From contig NZ_CP129683.1 of assembly GCF_041080835.1 (NCBI RefSeq), positions 2,363,800 to 2,427,799 on the forward strand: a DNA stretch of 64,000 bases. The letters are read 5' to 3'. How positions within the stretch are numbered: the first letter of the stretch is position 1; every line of letters begins with the position of its first letter. The notes under the pieces are model-generated. The model had not been told where the DNA came from. It did not search any database and saw nothing but the letters and a program-made list of their open reading frames with translations. This document shows positions 57,117 through 64,000 of this stretch, in pieces. The position numbers were made by a program, and so were the translations under genes. This DNA comes from Bifidobacterium sp. WK012_4_13. GTDB lineage: Bacteria; Actinomycetota; Actinomycetes; Actinomycetales; Bifidobacteriaceae.

Positions 57117-57857
57117 TCATTGATAGTAGAAGTATCCGCTTGCCGTATCCGTGGATGAGGCTATCTTCGCGCCGCTGAGCACCAGACCCTGATAGCTGTG
57201 CGACTTCGTTCCAATGGTGCCTTTCGCAAGCGTCCCCGTGACCGTGACCCAGCTGTCGTCCTTCGGGATTCGGGAAGTTCCTGCATCGACCACGAATCCG
57301 AAGGAAGTCATGTCCAGCACGCAGCATGTCATCAGCATGCGGGATGCGGTGAATTGCGAGGCACCCACGGAGGAGTCCTGTGAGACGAACCCGTTGAGGA
57401 CGATCGTATATCCAAGATACTGGTTGGAATTTCGATCGATGCGATCATACCAGGCACCGAACTGATCGTCGCTTATCGTGATGGTCCTTTTCGACGCATC
57501 GAGACCCGAGAGGCGTGTGGACGCAGAGCCTGAGACTGCAATGGCACGGTTCAGTCCCTCGCTGCTTGCCGAACTCGTCTGAACGGGAATCACGAGCATC
57601 AGCGTGGGGACGATCAGCACCACCATGATTTTCCCGAGCGCATTCACACTGGTGTGGAACGTTCCGCAGAATGACGCGATTGCGAAGGATGCAAGCACGA
57701 AGACGGCGACGAGCACGTATGGCACGGTTCTTGGCGTCACGTAGTTCACGTATCGGCCTGATGCGATGAATGCCACCATCGCGAGTGCAAGAAGCATGAA
57801 CAGCGCGCCTTGGATGACGTCAAGGCTGTTGATTTCATTGGATTTCCGTCGTTTCAT
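57117..57857 (-). CDS. TIGR03943 family permease-associated membrane protein
   Basis: 246 residues: two hydrophobic hairpins in the N-terminal 95, then a soluble domain with YTIVLNGFV, MLMTCCVLDMTSFGFVV and WVTVTGTLAKG, characteristic of the YcgQ-like family. It always travels with a DUF318-type permease, which here lies three bases upstream. The pair is thought to transport a small ligand or metal; the substrate is not established. The Cys pair in MTCCVLD could bind metal. Confidence 0.82.
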   Translation of the reverse strand: MKRRKSNEINSLDVIQGALFMLLALAMVAFIASGRYVNYVTPRTVPYVLVAVFVLASFAIASFCGTFHTSVNALGKIMVVLIVPTLMLVIPVQTSSASSEGLNRAIAVSGSASTRLSGLDASKRTITISDDQFGAWYDRIDRNSNQYLGYTIVLNGFVSQDSSVGASQFTASRMLMTCCVLDMTSFGFVVDAGTSRIPKDDSWVTVTGTLAKGTIGTKSHSYQGLVLSGAKIASSTDTASGYFYYQ

Positions 57858-57860
57858 GCT

Positions 57861-58937
57861 TCACAGCCCCATGATTCCAGCGAGCGCAAGCATGACGCCG
57901 AAGCACACTGCGATGGTCGAGAGAGCAATGCGCAGCACGAATCGTCTGGTGAACATCGCACGCAGCATCAATACGTTCTTGATGTCAAGGATGGGGCCGA
58001 ACACGAGGAATCCGAGCACGGCAGGAACGGGGAACAAGGTTCCGAAGCCGCGAGCGATGACGGCGTCGGAGGATGAGCAGAGGGAACTCACGAATGCCAG
58101 CGCCATCATGAATGCGATCGCGATGGCTGAACCATGGTCCTGAAGCCAGGACGGCACGTTCGAACCGCCGATCACACGGATGCATGAGGCCAGAAGTATG
58201 CCCGTCAGCATGTAGGGGACGATCTGGAACATGTCGTGATATGCATGCTGCATGAAGCATCGGATGCGAAGCGTCGCACCGTTCCTGGAATCGTCATGCG
58301 CCTCGGCCGAAGCTTCGGGGGCGCGCAGTCCCTCATGGACTACGTGGCCGCGCCCCTGTTCTGGAAGGCTCGCAGCGTTGCGAAGCACCTCTTCTCGGTG
58401 TGGGAAGATGACGAAGCTCAGCCCTATGACGATGGACACGATGATGCCGAAGATGAATCGGAGTATGGGCATCTCGGGCTTGTCGGGAAATGCGAACCAT
58501 GTGGACCAGATGACCACGGGGTTGATGATCGGCGCCGCGCACAGGAATGTCACAGCCGAGGCAAGGGGGACGCCCTTATGGACGAGTCGTGCGAAGACCG
58601 GCACCGTCGCACAGTCGCACACGGGAATGCACAGGCCCGCAAGGATCGCCGCAATCAGCCCTCCCATGGTCGAACGCGGAAAGTGCCTTGCGATGAAGTC
58701 GTTGCTGATGAACGTTTCGATGGCCGAAGAGACGAGAATTCCGATGAGCAGAAACGGACACGCCTGCAGCATCAGGCCTATCGAGCCAGAGAGTATGGAA
58801 GAGACCGGTATTCCGGTCGCATCGAGCAGTGGCGCCGCCGTGATGAGCATGGCAGTGACGAGAGCAGTTACGAGAAACTGTTGAAAATTAAGCCCACGCC
58901 GTGGCCTTTGCCTTTCTGCCTGAATCACATCGGTCAT
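57861..58937 (-). CDS. Permease of the DUF318/ArsP-like family
   Basis: 358 residues with about eight hydrophobic helices in two similar halves. The conserved GLCIPVCDCATVPVFARL in the first half and FVSSLCSSSDAVIARGF in the second are the family's paired Cys/Ser motifs. A polar loop near residues 190-220 joins the halves. Related proteins export organoarsenicals or move metals. The ATG at 58937 lies 50 bases from purD on the same strand, so it may be read from the purine transcript. Confidence 0.85.
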   Translation of the reverse strand: MTDVIQAERQRPRRGLNFQQFLVTALVTAMLITAAPLLDATGIPVSSILSGSIGLMLQACPFLLIGILVSSAIETFISNDFIARHFPRSTMGGLIAAILAGLCIPVCDCATVPVFARLVHKGVPLASAVTFLCAAPIINPVVIWSTWFAFPDKPEMPILRFIFGIIVSIVIGLSFVIFPHREEVLRNAASLPEQGRGHVVHEGLRAPEASAEAHDDSRNGATLRIRCFMQHAYHDMFQIVPYMLTGILLASCIRVIGGSNVPSWLQDHGSAIAIAFMMALAFVSSLCSSSDAVIARGFGTLFPVPAVLGFLVFGPILDIKNVLMLRAMFTRRFVLRIALSTIAVCFGVMLALAGIMGL

Positions 58938-58987
58938 TGTACTACCCGTTTGATGATGCAGGCCGAAAGCCCATCCTGCCGGTGGAG

Positions 58988-60265
58988 CTATGCCTCAAGG
59001 GCCTTGCTGCCAATGTCATGTCGGAAGAATAGCCCGGAGGCATCGATGCCGTCGAGTATCGCATACACCTTCTTCTGGGCATCTGCGATATCCCGGCCGC
59101 TGGTTTCTACCAGCAGCACACGGCCGGAAGAGGCGACCAGCTCACCCTTGCCATCGGCATCGCCGGAAACGCCTGCATAGAATACATGCGAATCGTCGTC
59201 AAGATCGATGTCGGGAACATGTGCGCCCTTCACGACCTGGTCGGGGTATCCGTCAGAGGCAAGAACGACGCCGATCGTCGTGGAATCGCCATTCCATGCG
59301 AAGGTCGGAGCCTCTCCATCGAGGATCGCGGACAGTGCGGCTCCAAGATCCGAAGTGAGCCTCGGCAATACGACCTCGGTTTCCGGATCGCCGAATCGCG
59401 CGTTGAACTCAATGACCTTCGGTCCTTCCACCGTATCGATCAATCCTGCATACAGTATGCCTTGGAATGCAACGCCCTCGTCGACCATGGCCTCGACCGT
59501 CGGCCTGACGATCGTCTCGATGGCCGCGTTCACACTTGCATCGCTGATCTGGGGGACTGGGCTGTACGCTCCCATGCCACCCGTGTTCGGTCCCTTGTCG
59601 CCATCGTAGGCGCGTTTGTGATCCTGGGAGATGGGCATGGGCCAGAACTCATTGCCACGCACGAAGCTCATCAGGGAGAATTCCTGTCCCTCAAGATATT
59701 CCTCGATGACAACCTTGGCACCGGCAGCCCCGAAGCGATGATCGAGGAAGATCTGCTTCAGAGCTTCCTGCGCCTGGTCGTCATCCATCGCGACCGTGAC
59801 GCCCTTCCCGGCGGCGAGACCGTCTGCCTTGATCACGATCGGGGTTCCATGTTCGCTGACATACATGCTCGCGCGTTCAAGGTCGTCGAACGTCTCGTAT
59901 TTCGCAGTTGGAATCCCGTGACGCTCCATAAGCTGCTTGGCATAGTCCTTGGATCCCTCGATCTGCGCGGCAGCCTTGTTCGGGCCGAAGGCCTTGATGC
60001 CCGCCGCCTCGAAATCATCGACTATTCCCTCGATCAGGGGCACCTCGGGTCCCACGAAAACCCAATCGATGTCATTGTCCTCGACGAAATCTATGAGAGC
60101 GGCGTGATTGCTGGGGGAGAGCTGAGTGGTTCTGATGCCATCGCGCTCCATTCCCGGATTGCCCGGTGCACAGACGACCTCATCGACGCTTCCACCCTTG
60201 AGAAGCGTGTGGGCGACGACATGCTCACGAGCACCCGAACCGATAATCAACACTTTCTGTCCCAT
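58988..60265 (-). CDS. purD: Phosphoribosylamine-glycine ligase
   Basis: Second step of purine synthesis, making GAR; 425 residues of ATP-grasp fold. Motifs: VLIIGSGAREHVVAHTL, FGPNKAAAQIEGSKDYAKQL, PIVIKADGLAAGKGVTVA, RAYDGDKGPNTGGMGAYSP and VIEFNARFGDPETEVVL. It follows purM by 155 bases on the minus strand, and a 10-bp tandem repeat lies in that gap. Confidence 0.96.
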   Translation of the reverse strand: MGQKVLIIGSGAREHVVAHTLLKGGSVDEVVCAPGNPGMERDGIRTTQLSPSNHAALIDFVEDNDIDWVFVGPEVPLIEGIVDDFEAAGIKAFGPNKAAAQIEGSKDYAKQLMERHGIPTAKYETFDDLERASMYVSEHGTPIVIKADGLAAGKGVTVAMDDDQAQEALKQIFLDHRFGAAGAKVVIEEYLEGQEFSLMSFVRGNEFWPMPISQDHKRAYDGDKGPNTGGMGAYSPVPQISDASVNAAIETIVRPTVEAMVDEGVAFQGILYAGLIDTVEGPKVIEFNARFGDPETEVVLPRLTSDLGAALSAILDGEAPTFAWNGDSTTIGVVLASDGYPDQVVKGAHVPDIDLDDDSHVFYAGVSGDADGKGELVASSGRVLLVETSGRDIADAQKKVYAILDGIDASGLFFRHDIGSKALEA

Positions 60266-60377
60266 GATGTTCCTTCCCGCGGATTTCCGCGAAGTTATGG
60301 CATCGAAGCTGCCTGTCTGCGTCGGCCAGCACGATCATGAAGGCATCGCCGCCTATGGACGACGCCCTATCCGATAT

Positions 60378-60430
60378 CGTTCAGTACCGTTCAGTACCGT
60401 TCAGTACCGTTCAGTACCGTTCAGATACCG
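60378..60430. repeat. 10-bp tandem repeat between purM and purD
   Basis: Four exact units of cgttcagtac and a near-complete fifth. The purM stop codon (60421-60423) falls in the last unit, so unit number would change only the intergenic spacing. Confidence 0.88.
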
Positions 60431-61461
60431 TGGCGCAGTTCCACCCTTGCCCCATTATCCTTGATTATTCGACCGACTATGAAGTGGGGTTCATCCTCAG
60501 CGTCAAGGATGCGGACGACCTGGGCGACGGATTCAGGTGCGACCATAAGCACCATGCCGATGCCCATGTTGAAGATGTTGTACATTTCCAGATCGTCGAC
60601 ATGGCCATATCGCTGCAGAATCCTGAAGATGGCTGGCACATCCCAGCTGTCGATGTCAAAGGCGGCTGCGAGTCCTTCGGGTATGATGCGTGGCACCTTT
60701 TCGACGAAGGAACCGCCTGTGATGTGTGCGATGCCGTGGAGGGCATCCGTTGCGAACAGAGGCTTGAGAGCCTTCGCATAGATTCTGGTGGGCTTGAGAA
60801 GCTCCTCGCCCAGCGTCTCGCCGTCAAGCTCGTCGAGCTTGGAGTTCACATCGAGGCCGCCGTCCTTGAACAGCGCCTTGCGAATGAGCGAGAATCCGTT
60901 GGAATGCACTCCGGAAGAGGGCAGACCGATGATGACGTCACCCTGTCTGATCGCGCTTCCATCGATGACCCGGTCCTTCTCCACGACACCGACGGTGAAC
61001 CCTGCGAGGTCGTATTCGTCGGCATCGTACATATCCGGCATCTCTGCGGTCTCGCCACCGACCAGCGCGGCTCCGGCCTGAACGCAGCCGTCTGCGACGC
61101 CCTTGACCACCTGTTCCAGCAGTTCAGGGTCATTCTTGCCGCATGCGATGTAGTCGAGGAAGAACAGCGGCTCTGCGCCCTGTGCGACGATGTCATTGAC
61201 GCACATCGCGACGCAGTCGATGCCTATGCTGTCATGCCTGCCAGCCGCCTTGGCGACCATCAGCTTCGTGCCGACGCCGTCCGTGCCCGAGACCAGCACC
61301 GGCTGGCTGTATCCGAGAGCAGATAGGTCAAAGGTCCCGCCAAAGCCTCCGATGCCGCCAGCGCCCTTTCGGGCGGTTCGAGCAACATGCTGCTGAATTC
61401 GTTGAACTACTTCGTACCCAGCCTCGACGCTGACCCCTGCATTCTCATATGCTGTGGGCAT
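60421..61461 (-). CDS. purM: Phosphoribosylformylglycinamidine cyclo-ligase
   Basis: Makes AIR from FGAM; 346 residues. Family marks are [66 protein letters not shown] and [20 protein letters not shown]. The order purF-purM-purD on the minus strand suggests one operon with purL. Confidence 0.96.
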   Translation of the reverse strand: MPTAYENAGVSVEAGYEVVQRIQQHVARTARKGAGGIGGFGGTFDLSALGYSQPVLVSGTDGVGTKLMVAKAAGRHDSIGIDCVAMCVNDIVAQGAEPLFFLDYIACGKNDPELLEQVVKGVADGCVQAGAALVGGETAEMPDMYDADEYDLAGFTVGVVEKDRVIDGSAIRQGDVIIGLPSSGVHSNGFSLIRKALFKDGGLDVNSKLDELDGETLGEELLKPTRIYAKALKPLFATDALHGIAHITGGSFVEKVPRIIPEGLAAAFDIDSWDVPAIFRILQRYGHVDDLEMYNIFNMGIGMVLMVAPESVAQVVRILDAEDEPHFIVGRIIKDNGARVELRHGI

Positions 61462-61545
61462 GACGTGTGTCTCCTATCGCTTCTGTTGGAATTGTTTCTG
61501 GAAATGCTATGCACCGCTGCCGAGCCGCCCTGGGGACGGCTTCAT

Positions 61546-63054
61546 CTATGCGGTCGCATACGAACGTGCGAACTCGTTATCCGTGTAGTTGCTGTTGCTC
61601 TTGGCAAAATGAGTGATCCGCTTGCGGTCTTCGGGGGTGATGGAGGCAAGGAAGTCGTCTTCATAGTCGTCGAGTCTGGTGGGGTAGTCGCCGTTGAAAT
61701 AGGCAACGCACAGGCCGCCGTATGGAGCCGGATCATGCATGCCGATGCAGTCGACAAGGCCTTGCACGCTCAGGAATTTGAGGGAATCGGCACCGATGTA
61801 TTCGCGTATTTCCTCGACGGACTTCTTCGCTGCGATGAGTTCGGAGCTGCGCTGGATGTCAATGCCGTAGTAGCAGGGATATTTCAATGGAGGAGAGGCG
61901 ATGCGCATATGGACTTCAGTGGCGCCCGCCTCCTTGAGAAGCTGGACGATGCGTCGTGAGGTGGTGCCGCGCACTATGCTGTCGTCGATTACGATGACGC
62001 GCTTGCCTGCGACCACTCCTCGCACTGCGGCAAGCTTCATGCGCACGCCCTGCTCACGCAGCTCCTGAGTCGGCTGGATGAAGGTGCGGGCGACATACTG
62101 GTTCTTGATCAGACCCATTTCGTTGGGAATGCCGCTTTTTTCAGCGTAGCCGGAAGCTGCGGAAAGCGAGGAGTTCGGAACTCCGATGACCATGTCCGCA
62201 TCCACCGGGTCCTCTTCTGCGAGTCTTGCTCCCATGCGCTTTCTCGCGGAATGCACGTTGATGCCATAGATATTGGAATCGGGACGTGCGAAATAGATGA
62301 ATTCCATCGAGCATATGGCTAGCTGGGTATTCTGGGTATATTTTTCAATGCGATATCCGGAATCGTCGACTATGACGATTTCTCCAGGACGAATGTCACG
62401 CACGAGCTCTGCGCCGACGATGTCGAGCGCACATGTCTCCGATGCCAGAATGTATGCGCCGTTTTTCATCTGACCCAGGGAGAGTGGACGGAAGCCATTC
62501 GGATCGAGTGCGCCGATCATGCTGTCTTCGGTCATCAGCAGATAGGCGAAACCTCCATGGACCTGGTTCAGGGCGACCTTCAGCTTGTCGATGAAGTTGC
62601 GTCCCGGCGCGCGTCGGATCAGATGCATCAGAATCTCTGTGTCCGAATTGGAATGGAATATCGCACCCTGACTTTCCAGGGTCTTTTTCAGCGTCGTGCA
62701 GTTGGTGAGATTGCCGTTGTGGCACAGAGCCACATCGCCATCGTGGAAACGGAAGATGAATGGCTGAATGTTGTCGATCGAACCTGAACCGGCCGTTGCA
62801 TATCGCACATGGCCTATGGTTCTTGAGCCCTTCAGCCTGGTGATTTCAGCCTCGTCGGAAAAGACCTGGGTAAGCAGACCGAGGCCGCGATGGCCAATCA
62901 GCTTGCCGTTGTCATTGGATACGATGCCTGCACCTTCCTGTCCGCGGTGCTGCAGGGCGTGCAAGCCGAAATATGTAAGCCGAGCCGCATCTGGATGATC
63001 CCAGACACCGAATACGCCACATTCTTCATGCAGGCCTTCAAGTTCAGCGGACAT
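61546..63054 (-). CDS. purF: Amidophosphoribosyltransferase
   Basis: Commits PRPP to purine synthesis; 502 residues. Starting at 63054 (GGAAGGAG ahead of the ATG) gives an 11-residue leader before Cys12 in [10 protein letters not shown], the glutaminase nucleophile after processing. [19 protein letters not shown] and [11 protein letters not shown] belong to the glutaminase domain; [20 protein letters not shown] is the PRPP-binding loop. Cys residues in [11 protein letters not shown] and GGLCVAYF could form part of an iron-sulfur site, but one of the usual four seems absent. Confidence 0.95.
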   Translation of the reverse strand: MSAELEGLHEECGVFGVWDHPDAARLTYFGLHALQHRGQEGAGIVSNDNGKLIGHRGLGLLTQVFSDEAEITRLKGSRTIGHVRYATAGSGSIDNIQPFIFRFHDGDVALCHNGNLTNCTTLKKTLESQGAIFHSNSDTEILMHLIRRAPGRNFIDKLKVALNQVHGGFAYLLMTEDSMIGALDPNGFRPLSLGQMKNGAYILASETCALDIVGAELVRDIRPGEIVIVDDSGYRIEKYTQNTQLAICSMEFIYFARPDSNIYGINVHSARKRMGARLAEEDPVDADMVIGVPNSSLSAASGYAEKSGIPNEMGLIKNQYVARTFIQPTQELREQGVRMKLAAVRGVVAGKRVIVIDDSIVRGTTSRRIVQLLKEAGATEVHMRIASPPLKYPCYYGIDIQRSSELIAAKKSVEEIREYIGADSLKFLSVQGLVDCIGMHDPAPYGGLCVAYFNGDYPTRLDDYEDDFLASITPEDRKRITHFAKSNSNYTDNEFARSYATA

Positions 63055-63182
63055 GACACCAGCTCCTTCCAATAAATGAGGGAATAGAAGGATTTCGCTT
63101 CCTTCCAAACGATACCAAAAGCGTGTTACAACCCCTTGAGGGCAGCTGCGCGGATGCATGCGTGGAGCGCCCTGATGTCAAT

Positions 63183-64000
63183 TCATGCCCTGAAATAGTC
63201 GACTCCACTCTCGATAAGCGGCTGGCGGCCATCTGCTCCCGGTACGTTCTGATACAGACCATCGCCCGAGCGTTCGGTATGCGCCATCTTTCCGAGGACA
63301 CGGCCATCCGGACTTGCTATGCCTTCGATTGCCATGACGGAACCGTTCGGATTGACGCTCAGATCCATGGAGGGGATGCCGCTTTCGTCGACATATTGCG
63401 TTGCGATCTGACCATTGTCCCGCAGGAGGTCAAGCATGTCGGACCCGGCGACGAATCGACCGTCTCCATGTGAGATCGCAATCGTGTGGATGTCTCCACG
63501 CTCGCATCTTCTCAGCCAGGGTGACATCGTCGAAGCGACGCGTGTGCGAACCAGTCTGCTCTGATGACGTCCGATCGAATTGTAGGTAAGGGTCGGGCTT
63601 GCCTTGGTCATGGGAACGATATCGCCATAAGGCACCAGCCCGAGCTTCACCAGTGCCTGGAAGCCATTGCAGATGCCGAGCATCAGGCCGTCCCTGTTGT
63701 TCAGAAGATCGCGGACCGCCTCGGTGATTGCGGGAGAGCGGAAGAAGTCGGCGATGAATTTTGCCGATCCGTCTGGCTCATCGCCGCCGGAGAAGCCGCC
63801 TGGAAGTATGACGATCTGACTGCCTCGTATGGCCCTTTCGAGAGCCTGCGTGCTTTCAGTGACATCATGCGGTGTGAGATTTCGAATAACCAGCGTCGAG
63901 ACTTCCGCGCCGGCGCGTTCAAAGGCACGGGTGGTGTCGAATTCGCAGTTCGTTCCAGGAAACACCGGAATGATCACACGGGGATGCGAGGTGTGCGATG
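63183..64000 (-). CDS. purL: Phosphoribosylformylglycinamidine synthase, glutaminase end (cut by window edge)
   Basis: C-terminal part of the large single-chain PurL; about 272 residues are in the window and the frame is open past the edge. This is the glutamine amidotransferase domain: VIIPVFPGTNCEFDTTRAFE, VILPGGFSGGDEPDG, nucleophile Cys in MLGICNGFQALVKLGL, and His in ISHGDGRF. The codon at 63977 is GTG and in frame with upstream residues, so it is not a true start. purF begins 128 bases downstream, continuing the purine gene order. Confidence 0.93.
   Translation of the reverse strand, partial: SHTSHPRVIIPVFPGTNCEFDTTRAFERAGAEVSTLVIRNLTPHDVTESTQALERAIRGSQIVILPGGFSGGDEPDGSAKFIADFFRSPAITEAVRDLLNNRDGLMLGICNGFQALVKLGLVPYGDIVPMTKASPTLTYNSIGRHQSRLVRTRVASTMSPWLRRCERGDIHTIAISHGDGRFVAGSDMLDLLRDNGQIATQYVDESGIPSMDLSVNPNGSVMAIEGIASPDGRVLGKMAHTERSGDGLYQNVPGADGRQPLIESGVDYFRA

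Overview
The window looks like chromosome from a Bifidobacterium or a close relative in Bifidobacteriaceae. I infer this from gene content and protein character: a GH42 beta-galactosidase beside a sugar ABC transporter, type III pantothenate kinase, a cystathionine synthase pair, luxS, a split purine gene set, and moderately high G+C with actinobacterial-style proteins. The species cannot be fixed by reading alone. No rRNA, prophage, insertion sequence or CRISPR array was seen. There is one tRNA, tRNA-Arg(TCT).

Layout. 1-4.7 kb: end of a sugar permease, a GH42 beta-galactosidase and a sugar-binding lipoprotein preceded by two LacI-type operators. 4.7-11.2 kb: coaX, then a five-gene oligopeptide/nickel-type ABC operon (membrane-anchored binding protein, dppB, dppC, dppD, dppF) whose genes overlap end to end after the first. 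11.6-21 kb: housekeeping genes (cystathionine beta-synthase, metB, recQ, luxS, a GNAT, alr, ohr, a dGTPase). 21-30 kb: an accessory region with a 2246-residue BspA-type leucine-rich surface protein. An 11-G tract lies just upstream of its likely start codon, a loose second copy of its C-terminal module follows it, and then come about 1.4 kb of repeat-rich non-coding DNA. 29.9-33.8 kb: small accessory genes (two overlapping unknown ORFs, a divergent TetR/HXXEE pair, a VOC protein, a broken yafQ and an intact dinJ-yafQ toxin-antitoxin pair). 33.9-42.7 kb: a sugar-acid catabolic island (gnd, FAH-family hydrolase, idonate-type dehydrogenase, gluconate 5-dehydrogenase-type SDR, MFS transporter, IclR regulator, gluconokinase, D-2-hydroxyacid dehydrogenase). 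43-64 kb: dnaG, tRNA-Arg, a GT-C-like membrane protein, purEK, a Fur-family regulator, an envelope cluster (MprF-like lysyltransferase, membrane esterase, LTA-synthase-like enzyme), a two-gene permease system, and purD-purM-purF-purL on the minus strand, with purL cut by the window edge.

How the genes fit together. The 34-42.7 kb island reads as a route from L-idonate or 5-ketogluconate to gluconate, then 6-phosphogluconate, then ribulose 5-phosphate, with its own transporter and regulator. Two 17-bp sites with 14 identical positions lie before the transporter operon and in the divergent gntK/hydroxyacid dehydrogenase promoter, so the two arms are probably co-regulated.

The most unusual signal is a dispersed family of about 110-130 bp palindromic elements. 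Eight copies are spread over the window, all intergenic and mostly just after stop codons. Their arms differ between copies but stay self-complementary within each copy; one copy has a perfect 38-bp stem. A second hairpin family (two copies of about 98 bp), a third of about 60 bp, and at least nine short tandem repeats add to this. Together with the G-tract and the extra C-terminal module at the surface-protein gene, the window shows much potential for repeat-driven variation.
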